Origin: an uncultured Cellvibrio sp.
GTDB lineage: Bacteria; Pseudomonadota; Gammaproteobacteria; Pseudomonadales; Cellvibrionaceae
DNA: 23,587 bases
NCBI GenBank assembly: GCA_946481735.1
Contig: CAMLOU010000066.1
Span: 1 to 23,587 of the forward strand
Direction of reading: 5' to 3'
The position numbers and the translations under genes were made by a program. Shown piece by piece: positions 8,104 through 15,664 of this stretch. The notes below the pieces were generated by a model. It did no database searches. It was given only the letters and a program-made list of their open reading frames with translations, and was not told the DNA's origin. Each line of letters opens with the position of its first letter. Positions within the stretch are counted from its first letter, which is position 1.

Positions 8104-9561
8104 ATGCGAACATCCTTTTCTGTTTCTTTGAAAGGTAACAAGTGGTACCGTTTGGGTGCACTTGTTCTGGTCATGACGGTATCAGCCTGTGGCGGCGGTG
8201 GAGGCGGCGGGTCGTCTACGCCAACACCAACACCCACGCCCACGTCTTCTTCCTCTTCATCGTTAAGCTCCAGCTCATCGGTTTCATCTTCGTCTTCTTC
8301 CTCGTCAGCGGCCAGCTTCGCGGCGGTAGAGCTCGATTCGCCCGATGCCTTGTCCCAAGCCATTCATTTCGATGGCGGCTACAGCGTTACCGCCGACATC
8401 CCGGCACCAGCGGATGCCAGCGGCGGTAGTATCAGCGTGACCTCGGAAGTTGCCATTACTGCCGGTGGCAGTACACAATTTGATCTGGCGGCGGAAGGTG
8501 TTCCGGAAGGTATGCACGTTCATGCTTATCTGATTCAGATCGAAGGCTCGGAAACGTCCTTCGTTATTCCGGTAAATGCAGACGGCCAACCTTATTCATC
8601 AGCAGAGGTGTCAGCGGCCGCGAGTGAAAAAATTGAACGTCTGGCAATGAACAAATCCACGACTGTGGCCAACGGACGTACCCAGCTTAGCTGCAATGGT
8701 TATCCGAATCTGCGCTTTACAGCAGGCGCTGCCACAGAAACACCAACATATGAAGCCCCAGCTAAAGTGTTTGCTTATCTTCAGGCAGATGTTCCGCCCT
8801 TTCAGCCGCCGACCATTCTTATTCCCAGCATGAGCAGGCAACGAGAACACTGGACTGCGCCGGCGACCGTCAATATGAAGGCCGTGCAGGTTGGTAACGG
8901 CCAACTACAGGTAACCCTTACCTGGAACAGCGAAGCGGATGTGGATTTGCACCTGGAAGAGCCCGATGGCAACACGATTTATTTCGCGAGTGATACATCC
9001 GATGCCGGTGACGGTTATCTGGACGTGGATGATATGGACGGTTTTGGGCCTGAGAATATTTTTTACGAAACGAACGTACCTGACGGGCAATATACCGTGA
9101 AGGTGAATATGTTCGATGCATATCCCGAGCATCTGCCCACTAGCTACACCGTGAAGGTAAAGCGCAACAATAACTCCGAAACTTTCAATGGAACTTTGAA
9201 CCAGCTTGACGAAACGGATGAGGTAACCAGCTTCACCATGTCTGGCAGTGGAACCGGAACCGGCTCTACCTCGGGTCCAGGCTCATCAGCACCAGGCAGC
9301 TACCCGACCAGACCGAATACCTTGCTGGGCAGTGCGGCGTGCCAGGGATATACCAATGAAAACTTCATGGAATATTTTGCCGAGAACTCTGACGGTCCGG
9401 ATGTACAGTTGCATTCGCTGTGCGCCGGAGCATTCAACTATTACTCCATGTACCTGAATGCGATCCGTATGGGCTATACCGAAGCCGAAGCCAATATTAC
9501 TTACAGTGCATTTGAAGATGCAGCACTGGTCGCCACGGACTTTTACGCTAACGCACAATAA
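8104..9561 (+). CDS. Surface lipoprotein with TP/poly-Ser linker and DUF2135-like beta domain
   Basis: This is a 485-residue lipoprotein. The signal peptide (LGALVLVMTVSAC) has its lipobox Cys at residue 29, followed by a Gly tract, then TP repeats and a Ser-rich linker to about residue 70. Such linkers are common in secreted proteins of Cellvibrio and Saccharophagus. Residues ~75-245 form an unassigned region, probably beta-rich. Residues ~262-376 (LTWNSEADVDLHLEEPDG, DVDDMDGFGPENI, DGQYTVKVNMFD) match a DUF2135/YfaP-like beta-sandwich. A Gly/Ser linker (378-398) leads to an ~85-residue C-terminal helical domain with two Cys (413, 440) that could form a disulfide. ATG 8104, with GGGG ten bases upstream and the signal peptide directly after it, is the right start, not the upstream open frame at 8065. 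A role at the cell surface, perhaps in glycan handling beside the GH block, is inferred. Confidence 0.8.
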   Translation: MRTSFSVSLKGNKWYRLGALVLVMTVSACGGGGGGGSSTPTPTPTPTSSSSSSLSSSSSVSSSSSSSSAASFAAVELDSPDALSQAIHFDGGYSVTADIPAPADASGGSISVTSEVAITAGGSTQFDLAAEGVPEGMHVHAYLIQIEGSETSFVIPVNADGQPYSSAEVSAAASEKIERLAMNKSTTVANGRTQLSCNGYPNLRFTAGAATETPTYEAPAKVFAYLQADVPPFQPPTILIPSMSRQREHWTAPATVNMKAVQVGNGQLQVTLTWNSEADVDLHLEEPDGNTIYFASDTSDAGDGYLDVDDMDGFGPENIFYETNVPDGQYTVKVNMFDAYPEHLPTSYTVKVKRNNNSETFNGTLNQLDETDEVTSFTMSGSGTGTGSTSGPGSSAPGSYPTRPNTLLGSAACQGYTNENFMEYFAENSDGPDVQLHSLCAGAFNYYSMYLNAIRMGYTEAEANITYSAFEDAALVATDFYANAQ

Positions 9562-9575
9562 CGGGATTTAATTGA

Positions 9576-9608
9576 AAGCATGGGCACAAGAAATGCCCAT
9601 GCTTTTTT
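9576..9608 (+). terminator. Rho-independent terminator
   Basis: AAGCATGGGCA (9576-9586) and TGCCCATGCTT (9594-9604) form a perfect 11-bp stem with a 7-base loop, followed by a T-run to 9608. It lies 14 bases after the stop of the surface lipoprotein gene and separates it from the convergent GH3 gene. Confidence 0.92.
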
Positions 9609-9684
9609 GCGTTTATGGTATGCAGGTGATCTGATATGGGTACTTACACGTTTGGATGTTTCTTTATCTATGTGGGAAACCTGA

Positions 9685-9716
9685 GTCGGATTAGACACGC
9701 CGTGTCGTAATCCGAC
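9685..9716 (+). repeat. REP-type palindrome 3 (long-loop form)
   Basis: GTCGGATTA (9685-9693) pairs with TAATCCGAC (9708-9716), with an inner GACAC/GTGTC stem that shares its centre. It matches copy 1b in type and lies 14 bases beyond the stop of the minus-strand GH3 gene. Confidence 0.82.
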
Positions 9717-9729
9717 ATCCGTTCAAACG

Positions 9730-12003
9730 CTATTTAACAACAAAGCTTGTCTGCAGTCCTTCTTGTGCGTTGGGTGCTATCCACAGATTAAAGTCGCCCG
9801 GTTCGGTGACAAGCTCCATCTTTTTGTTATGAAATGCCAGCTCGTCGGTGTGCAGAGTAAAGGTGACTTTCTTTGACTCACCAGGTTTTAAAAAGACGCG
9901 CTGGAAGTTTTTCAATTCACGCACCGGGCGTGTCACATCACCCACCACATCCTGTACGTACAATTGCACCACTTCGGTTGCCGCAACCTTGCCGGTGTTT
10001 TTAATAACGGCGCTGGCGGTAAGTGTTTTACCCAAGCCGATTTCTTTTGCGCTGATCTGCAGGTCGTTGTAAGTAAAGGTCGTGTAAGTTAAACCGTATC
10101 CGAACGGAAATTGTGGTTTGTGGCCGTAGTCCAGCAGATTGGATGAGTTACCCGGTTGATGCTGGAAAACGCCCTGCTCAATCTTATCGATACGCGTGTA
10201 ATTTTTGTCGGTCGCCGGGCGGCCGGTGGCCATGTGGTTGTAGTAGTAAGGAATTTGCCCTACCGCGATTGGCCAGGTTAATGGCAAGCGGCCCACGGGA
10301 GACACTTCGCCGTAAAGTACATCCACCAATGCGGGGCCACCCATGGTGCCCGGGTGCCAGGCCATCAGCAGTGCGGTGGATTGTTCGAGGGTTTGATCCA
10401 GTTGAATCGTACGGCCCGCCATGATGACTTGCACCAGTGGTTTACCGGTTGCCGCCAATTGCGCGATCAATTCCTGTTGCACACCGGGCAGACGAATATC
10501 ACCGCGACTGTGACCTTCCCCAGACAGCACAGACTCTTCACCACCCACGTATAAAATCACATCGGCTTTTTTTGCGGCGGCAACAGCGGCGGCAAAGCCG
10601 GCGGTGCTTTTATCGCGGCTGTAACTGACGCCGGGAGCGACAATAATGTTCCTGTCGTTACCGAGATATTTTTTCAAGGCAGGCAAGAAAGTGCGTGTGT
10701 CTTTCTTCTCGCCGTCGTAAATCCAGGTGCCGAGTTGTTCGAAGGGCGCATCGGCCAGCGGGCCGATTACGGCAACGGTTTGTTTTCTATTGAGCGGCAG
10801 GATTTTTTTGTCGTTCTTCAACAGTACAAAGGATTCTTCTGCAGCTGTCTCAGCGGCGGCAAGGAATTTTTCGTTCAGTAATACCTGCTCCCGGTTACCG
10901 CGTGGATAGGGGTTATCCCACAAACCTAAACGCAACTTGATGCGTAACATATTGCGCACGGCGGTGTTCAAATCAGCTTCGGAAAATTTTCCTTCCCTGA
11001 TCAACTCGGGCAAATATCTTTCGAAGGTATCGGTGTGCATCTCAAAATCAATACCACCGTTAGCAGCCAGTTCGGCGGCGTGTTTGGCGTCTGCTGCATA
11101 GCCGTGGGGAATCATCTCCATGACGGCATTCCAGTCACTCACCACAAAGCCATCAAATTTCCACTCGTCGCGCAGTATTTTTTTCAGGGTAAATTTATTG
11201 GCAGTGGCCGGAATATCATTGAGGGTGTTGTAGGAACTCATGATGGTCATCAGGCCAGCGTCCACATTCGCCTTGAACGGACGCAGGTAAACATCACGCA
11301 ATAAGCCTTCCGGCACATAGGCGGCGTTGTAATCGCGACCACCCTCCGTTGCTCCATAGCCAACAAAATGTTTTGCCGATGCGGCCATCGCCGTGGGATC
11401 GGTCGGGTCTTCTGTCTGGAAGCCTTCGGTCATCGCCACCCCCAGCAGTGACGCCAGGTAAGGATCTTCGCCGAGCGACTCGGCAATGCGGCCCCAGCGG
11501 GGATCGCGCGCGATATCGATCATTGGCGCAAAGGTCCAGCGAATGCCGTCAGTGGTGGCTTCTTCGGCGGCAATACGCGCGCCTTGTTTCACAATATCCG
11601 CATTCCAGCTGGCGGCCTGGCCAAGCGGAATCGGGAAGATAGTTTTGTAACCGTGGATAACATCCTGACCAAAGATCAGGGGAATTTTTTGCGGGCTTTC
11701 TTCGACTGCGATACGTTGCAATTCTTCAAAGGCATATTTGTTGACGTTACTCATGGTGACATTGAGGAAGCCACCGATCTTGCCGTCGCGTACTGCTTGC
11801 TTGATAGCCGGCATATCTTTTTCGGCGTAGGTACCCCAGTCGCGCAATTGGGTCTGGCCGATTTTTTCGGTGAGGCTCATGTTGGCGAGCAGTTCATCGA
11901 TGTGTTTTTCCAGGGCCGGATCGGGTGCGGCGTAAACCAGCGGGTTTAACGCTGCCACCAGTAGCAGACTCATTCGCAGACAGCGACAAGCAATTTTTTT
12001 CAT
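9730..12003 (-). CDS. bglX: GH3 beta-glucosidase, BglX-type, exported
   Basis: This 757-residue glycoside hydrolase family 3 enzyme releases terminal beta-linked glucose (or related sugars) from oligosaccharides with retention. A signal peptide (SLLLVAALNPLVYA) puts it in the periplasm. The N-terminal TIM barrel holds the substrate-binding KHF (K211-H212) and the nucleophile Asp290 in FVVSDW. The second alpha/beta domain carries 'LSGEGHSRGD', whose Glu496 is the likely acid/base. A fibronectin-III-like C-terminal domain (~660-757) completes the usual three-domain plan, and the length is close to E. coli BglX (765). GGAG lies five bases before the ATG. It is the most downstream gene of the minus-strand glucan block, 277 bases after the GH5 lipoprotein gene, and would finish oligomers made by the two GH5 enzymes. 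Exact linkage preference is not readable. Confidence 0.93.
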   Translation of the reverse strand: MKKIACRCLRMSLLLVAALNPLVYAAPDPALEKHIDELLANMSLTEKIGQTQLRDWGTYAEKDMPAIKQAVRDGKIGGFLNVTMSNVNKYAFEELQRIAVEESPQKIPLIFGQDVIHGYKTIFPIPLGQAASWNADIVKQGARIAAEEATTDGIRWTFAPMIDIARDPRWGRIAESLGEDPYLASLLGVAMTEGFQTEDPTDPTAMAASAKHFVGYGATEGGRDYNAAYVPEGLLRDVYLRPFKANVDAGLMTIMSSYNTLNDIPATANKFTLKKILRDEWKFDGFVVSDWNAVMEMIPHGYAADAKHAAELAANGGIDFEMHTDTFERYLPELIREGKFSEADLNTAVRNMLRIKLRLGLWDNPYPRGNREQVLLNEKFLAAAETAAEESFVLLKNDKKILPLNRKQTVAVIGPLADAPFEQLGTWIYDGEKKDTRTFLPALKKYLGNDRNIIVAPGVSYSRDKSTAGFAAAVAAAKKADVILYVGGEESVLSGEGHSRGDIRLPGVQQELIAQLAATGKPLVQVIMAGRTIQLDQTLEQSTALLMAWHPGTMGGPALVDVLYGEVSPVGRLPLTWPIAVGQIPYYYNHMATGRPATDKNYTRIDKIEQGVFQHQPGNSSNLLDYGHKPQFPFGYGLTYTTFTYNDLQISAKEIGLGKTLTASAVIKNTGKVAATEVVQLYVQDVVGDVTRPVRELKNFQRVFLKPGESKKVTFTLHTDELAFHNKKMELVTEPGDFNLWIAPNAQEGLQTSFVVK

Positions 12004-12076
12004 AACATCTCCAAAGAGTGGTTGTTCACCATTTTTTACATTTTTTCTTCCGGATTTTTATGGCCGGGAAGTGGTT

Positions 12077-12112
12077 GCGTTCCGGCTTGTTTTATAAACA
12101 TGACCGGAACGC
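12077..12112. promoter_or_regulatory. Inverted repeat upstream of the GH3 gene (possible operator)
   Basis: GCGTTCCGG (12077-12085) and CCGGAACGC (12104-12112) are perfect 9-bp inverted arms with 18 bases between them, 74 to 109 bases upstream of the GH3 start. The spacer, read on the minus strand, contains TATAAAA. It could be an operator around a -10 element or an RNA hairpin of the leader. No known regulator site is recognised. Confidence 0.5.
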
Positions 12113-12181
12113 GGGTTTGGTTGTGGTTGGGTTGTGCAAATCCTTTTGCGGTAATGATTGGTGGCCATCGGCAAATTGTTT

Positions 12182-12213
12182 GTCGGATTACGCCTTTGGC
12201 TAATCCGACCTAC
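12182..12213 (-). repeat. REP-type palindrome 4
   Basis: GTCGGATTA (12182-12190) pairs with TAATCCGAC (12201-12209), with an inner GCC/GGC pairing across TTT, followed by CTAC. It is in the same subtype as copies 1a and 2, between the stop of the GH5 lipoprotein gene and the GH3 gene. Confidence 0.82.
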
Positions 12214-12280
12214 GCGTAATGCGTTGCGCCGTGACCATAATCCGGTGACAAAAGCGCAACAGCGGAAACCACAGCCACAA

Positions 12281-14971
12281 TTAGTCGGCGCTGATCTCGA
12301 ACCAGTTCATGTTCCAGCCGCCGCCACCGAGCATATTGAAGCGCAGGGTGTGGTTGCCCACTGGTAAGCTGATGGTGGATGACACGGTGGACCAGGCTTG
12401 CCAGCCGCCGGTGGGCGTGATGGCTTTGGTGTCGATCTCCGTTCCGTTCAGCAGCAGTTCAAAACCGGTGCTGCCGTCCTGACTCGCCACGCGGTATTCG
12501 ATGGTGTAGTCGCCGGCTTCCGGCACATGAATTTGATACTCAATCCAGTCACCGCCGTCGAACCAGCCAGCGTTTTGTCCACCGCCAACATCGGTGCAGG
12601 CTTCCACCACAATACCCAGCATATCGGCGTAACTTTCTGCTTCGATGCGCGCAGGAATCACGACATATTGCAGTTCGGTATTCACCGGTTCACTGCGGTA
12701 ACTTTCACCGCTCGCGTTCACGGCGGACACGCTGTAGTAATAGGTTTCGCCACCGAGTAGATCGGTATCCGTGTAGGTGGTGACGGTCAGGTCCTCGGCC
12801 AGTACAGTCCGCTCACCCGCGGGCGAGGTGCTGCGATAGACCGTGTAGGTGATGCCTTCGCCAGCGACGCTGTCCCAGGTGAGCGCGTTACTCTCGTCGC
12901 CTTCGGTGAGCACCAGGTTGGTGGGGCGATCCGGGTAATCAAACACATCGTTGTGCTCATCGGTCACCAGCCAATGGGCCAGACCTGCGTGCACGTCATA
13001 CTCCACGGTGCCATAGCTGGCGAAGAGCGCTTCGATCTCTTCGGCGCTGGCGGTGGTGAAGTCCACACGGCCTTGATCATCGATAACATCCACGCCCGCG
13101 ACCGGTTCGTCTTCGATCAGGTAGATTTCCGCCCAGGTGTTATTACTGTTGTTGCCGCGAAACACGCCGTTAAATACATATTCCTGGCCGGCTTCAAGCG
13201 TGACCGCCTGGTAGATCGCACTGTTGATCTCGCCATCCACGCCGGTGGGGCGGCCAATATGCAACGCCGCGCCCGTACCGCCAGTGGGTAATTTCTCGGC
13301 CTGGGTGAAGTAGAAATCGTTGGCGGTTTCACCGCTGATCGCCACTGTCGTCCAACCAGTAAACCCTTCTTCAAAGTCACCGTTGACGATCAGGTCTTCA
13401 TCCGTGGCAGTGTTGACCAGACTGATATTGTCGTAGGTCACATCGGGGATGCTGCCCGCATTGGCACCGGTCTTGATGATGATGTAGTAAGTCTTGCTGC
13501 CTTCACCTTTGGGCGAGATAGTGCCCGGCTGATCGGCACAGGCTTCGGCAAAGGTGGAATCCCAACCGTTGCAATCCCAGGTACTGGCCTTGACGATCTG
13601 ACCCACGCCCACATCCAGCTCGGTGTTGGGCACATTGGTCACCATGCCCCAGGTACCCTCGCCCTGCCCGCCAGCGATGCTCACCAGCTTGTAAGACCAA
13701 CTGGTCGAAGCCCAGCCGTATTGCGCATAGGTATCGTAGGTGGCGCGACCCAGCTTGCCGCCCAGCTCCAGCCCGGCGCTTTGCCAGGGTTGGAATTCAC
13801 CCATCAACATCGGCGTATCCAGGTTGGTCAAACGGGTATTCCACTCACACACGCCGCCGGTACCGCTCTCGCCGCAGCGCAGCCAGTCGCGGTGGATATC
13901 GTAATGAGAGTCGTTGGGACGGTCGCCGAACAGGCCGGGATAGGGATGCAGCTCAAAGGCCACGTTGGTCAGCCCGGCAGCGGCCGGATCGCCATAGACA
14001 TCGATGCTGCCATAGTGGCTGTGCAGCATGATGATGTGGTTTTCGTCGATCGCGCGGATGGTGTCGTACAACTCCAGTACGCGGGTTTTCATGTCTTCAG
14101 CGGTCGAACCCCAGGGCTCGTTGAGCGGATCATAGGCCGCCACGACCGGCTCATCTTTATAACGCGTCGCTACCTGTTCCCATAACCACTTGGTGCGGTC
14201 CTGGTATTCCGCGTTGGTCCAGTATTGGTTCTGGCCGGAGCAACCGGTGTGATCATTAGGCGTCTGGCCGCCGTGGGCGCCGTGCAGGTCGAGGATCACG
14301 TACATATCACGCTCTTTTGCCTCGGCAATCGCCCAATCCAGGTAGTGCCAGGCATCCTCGCGCAGGGTTTTGGGATTCTGCTCGTCTTCAATCACGCTCC
14401 ACAGGAACGGCAGACGTACCACGTTAAAGCCAAATGCTTTCAACTGATCCCAATCACGCTCGGTGATCCAGCTGTCATGGAACACCTTCATCAGGCGTTC
14501 TTTTTCTTCATAGCCAAAGCGGTCGGTCAGTTCAGCTTCCAGGGTGCACTGGTCATGAACGCCGTTGCCGCCCTGGCCCATCATCCAGAATTCCTGCACC
14601 AGCCAATTGCCCAGGTTGGTGCCCTTAAGGTTTATCGGCGTGCCGCTGGCCTTGACCCAGCGGGTGCCGTCGGTGCGCAGCATGGTTAGCCCTTCGCTGC
14701 TGGCACTGGAGGACGAGCTTGACTCGGCAGAGCTGGAGGAGGCATCAGGGACGGATGACGCTGAAGAGGACGGTGCCTCAGAGGACGAGGCTTCCGAAGA
14801 AGACATTGGTGAGCTGACCGCAGACGAACTGGAACGGCTGCTGGACCCCGGCGAATCATCATCGCCCGAGGAACCGCCGCAGGCGGCGAGTATCAGGCTG
14901 GTGCCAAGCACCATGCCGAGGGACAGGGAACGGGTATGCGTGGTTAACGCACCCAGGAGTGTTGTTGGCAT
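12281..14971 (-). CDS. Lipoprotein GH5 glycanase with barrel insertion, Fn3 and CBM6
   Basis: This 896-residue GH5 enzyme (BglC/exo-beta-1,3-glucanase-like branch) is anchored by a lipid. Order: signal peptide with lipobox LILAAC (Cys31); Ser-rich linker 39-93; GH5 barrel from ~95 ('LKGTNLGNWLVQEFWMM'); acid/base Glu285 in DPLNEPWG; nucleophile Glu392 in GEFQPW; an inserted ~180-residue segment (~450-635) with a CBM4/9-like 'LIVNGDFEEGFTGW' start; the resumed last barrel helix ('ASAEEIEALFASYG', ~640-670); Fn3 (~681-768); and a C-terminal CBM6 (~772-896, 'EAESYADM', 'GGGWNMNWFEI'). The start is ATG 14971 because GAGGT (14979-14983) stands seven bases before it; the frame extends 15 codons further without a Shine-Dalgarno. 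Its paralogue lies directly upstream at 15665-17824. Likely substrate: a beta-glucan, perhaps beta-1,3/1,6; not proven. Confidence 0.9.
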   Translation of the reverse strand: MPTTLLGALTTHTRSLSLGMVLGTSLILAACGGSSGDDDSPGSSSRSSSSAVSSPMSSSEASSSEAPSSSASSVPDASSSSAESSSSSSASSEGLTMLRTDGTRWVKASGTPINLKGTNLGNWLVQEFWMMGQGGNGVHDQCTLEAELTDRFGYEEKERLMKVFHDSWITERDWDQLKAFGFNVVRLPFLWSVIEDEQNPKTLREDAWHYLDWAIAEAKERDMYVILDLHGAHGGQTPNDHTGCSGQNQYWTNAEYQDRTKWLWEQVATRYKDEPVVAAYDPLNEPWGSTAEDMKTRVLELYDTIRAIDENHIIMLHSHYGSIDVYGDPAAAGLTNVAFELHPYPGLFGDRPNDSHYDIHRDWLRCGESGTGGVCEWNTRLTNLDTPMLMGEFQPWQSAGLELGGKLGRATYDTYAQYGWASTSWSYKLVSIAGGQGEGTWGMVTNVPNTELDVGVGQIVKASTWDCNGWDSTFAEACADQPGTISPKGEGSKTYYIIIKTGANAGSIPDVTYDNISLVNTATDEDLIVNGDFEEGFTGWTTVAISGETANDFYFTQAEKLPTGGTGAALHIGRPTGVDGEINSAIYQAVTLEAGQEYVFNGVFRGNNSNNTWAEIYLIEDEPVAGVDVIDDQGRVDFTTASAEEIEALFASYGTVEYDVHAGLAHWLVTDEHNDVFDYPDRPTNLVLTEGDESNALTWDSVAGEGITYTVYRSTSPAGERTVLAEDLTVTTYTDTDLLGGETYYYSVSAVNASGESYRSEPVNTELQYVVIPARIEAESYADMLGIVVEACTDVGGGQNAGWFDGGDWIEYQIHVPEAGDYTIEYRVASQDGSTGFELLLNGTEIDTKAITPTGGWQAWSTVSSTISLPVGNHTLRFNMLGGGGWNMNWFEISAD

Positions 14972-15168
14972 CTTATTGACCTCATTCGTTATTGTGATTG
15001 TGGTGGTGTTATGCATCCATGTTGTCGCTGCTATTCATAATGCCCGGCGACAATAAAACCCGGCGATTGTCGCGGTGCACTCGCCCGGCGTCGTCCGAGT
15101 AACCCTTACTCGAACCCGCCAAATCGTCCTACCTTGCCTCCAATGGCAAACTGGGACGCACAAGGTGC

Positions 15169-15206
15169 AAAAAAAGGCCCCACTCCACCTGCCGGGAAGT
15201 GAGGCC
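15169..15206 (-). terminator. Rho-independent terminator inside the GH5 leader
   Basis: Read on the minus strand, GGCCTCACT (15206-15198) pairs with AGTGGGGCC (15184-15176) over a 13-base loop, followed by seven T (15175-15169). One pair is a G-U wobble that exists only in the minus-strand RNA, which fixes the orientation. It lies about 460 bases after the GH5/CBM6 gene and about 200 before the GH5 lipoprotein start, so it may end the upstream transcript or act as an attenuator. Confidence 0.8.
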
Positions 15207-15364
15207 CAAGGCATTGAGAAAGAGGCAGGCCGCCGTTGGCGACTTTTTTCTCAAGGGTGGCTGGGGCTCCAGACAAATCACCGGCCACCACTTCGCCACT
15301 GAAGCACGGGCCGGTTGTAACGCGTAGAAGCGGCAAACATTAGCGGCTCAGCGGACGCCTGTCG

Positions 15365-15387
15365 TTCGAATGGACAGGTTCGAATGG
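15365..15387. repeat. Tandem TTCGAATGG direct repeat
   Basis: TTCGAATGG occurs at 15365-15373 and 15379-15387, a 14-base period, in the non-coding leader upstream of the hairpin chain. The core TTCGAA is palindromic. It could be a double binding site for a regulator; no match to a known site is claimed. Confidence 0.5.
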
Positions 15388-15565
15388 CGGCGAGTGAGGA
15401 TTGCAGGTTCGGGTGGGTACGGATCAGCAGAACCTTGTGAAAAACCCTTACCAATCAATCGATTAAATATCAGGTGGACGTACAACAGGTTACCGGCGAG
15501 CCCCCAGCCAAACAAAAAATATCGCAGGACAAGCGGAAATACGTGAGGCGGGGCGGGTTGGGAAC

Positions 15566-15602
15566 AGCGGGTTTGGATACACATGCGTGCTCCAAACCCG
15601 CT
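15566..15602 (-). other. Perfect 12-bp hairpin downstream of the GH5/CBM6 gene
   Basis: AGCGGGTTTGGA (15566-15577) and TCCAAACCCGCT (15591-15602) form a 12-bp stem with a 13-base loop, 62 bases past the stop of the minus-strand GH5/CBM6 gene. No T-run follows on either strand, so it is either a non-canonical terminator or an mRNA 3'-end stabiliser. Confidence 0.6.
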
Positions 15603-15664
15603 TTCCTGACGGGCACCTTGCAGCGCCCCTTTTTAATGCAGCTTTATTGTGTTTTCAGACAGGC

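Larger units (their letters stand above)
14972..15664 (-). other. Non-coding, hairpin-rich leader between the two GH5 genes
   Basis: No credible gene is present in these 693 bases. Hairpins, in minus-strand order: 15602-15566 (12 bp); 15315-15280 (ACCGGCC/GGCCGGT with an inner CTTC/GAAG); 15289-15256 (GGTGGC/GCCACC), which overlaps the previous one; 15254-15214 (TTGAGAAA/TTTCTCAA with an inner CGCC/GGCG); the terminator at 15206-15169; 15149-15134 (TTGCC/GGCAA); 15112-15096 (CGAGTAA/TTACTCG, 3-base loop); 15072-15048 (CGACAAT/ATTGTCG). GGCAGG (15224-15229) can also pair with CCTGCC (15188-15193) in the terminator loop. This pattern suggests a regulated 5' leader for the GH5 lipoprotein gene. 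No known riboswitch class is recognised. Confidence 0.5.

Noticed and set aside
8215..8310. Repetitive TCC/TCT/TCG-rich DNA that could look like a microsatellite
   Set aside because: It encodes the TP and Ser linker of the surface lipoprotein in frame, so it is a protein linker and not an independent repeat element.
14565..15056. 163-codon plus-strand frame with a Glu/Asp/Ser-rich middle
   Set aside because: The acidic stretch is the reverse reading of the poly-Ser linker and signal peptide of the GH5 lipoprotein.
15145..15160. GGCAAAC...GGGACGCA on the plus strand, which recalls the c-di-GMP (GEMM) riboswitch core
   Set aside because: The hairpin that must separate the two parts is missing, the following bases do not fit, and no plus-strand gene follows.
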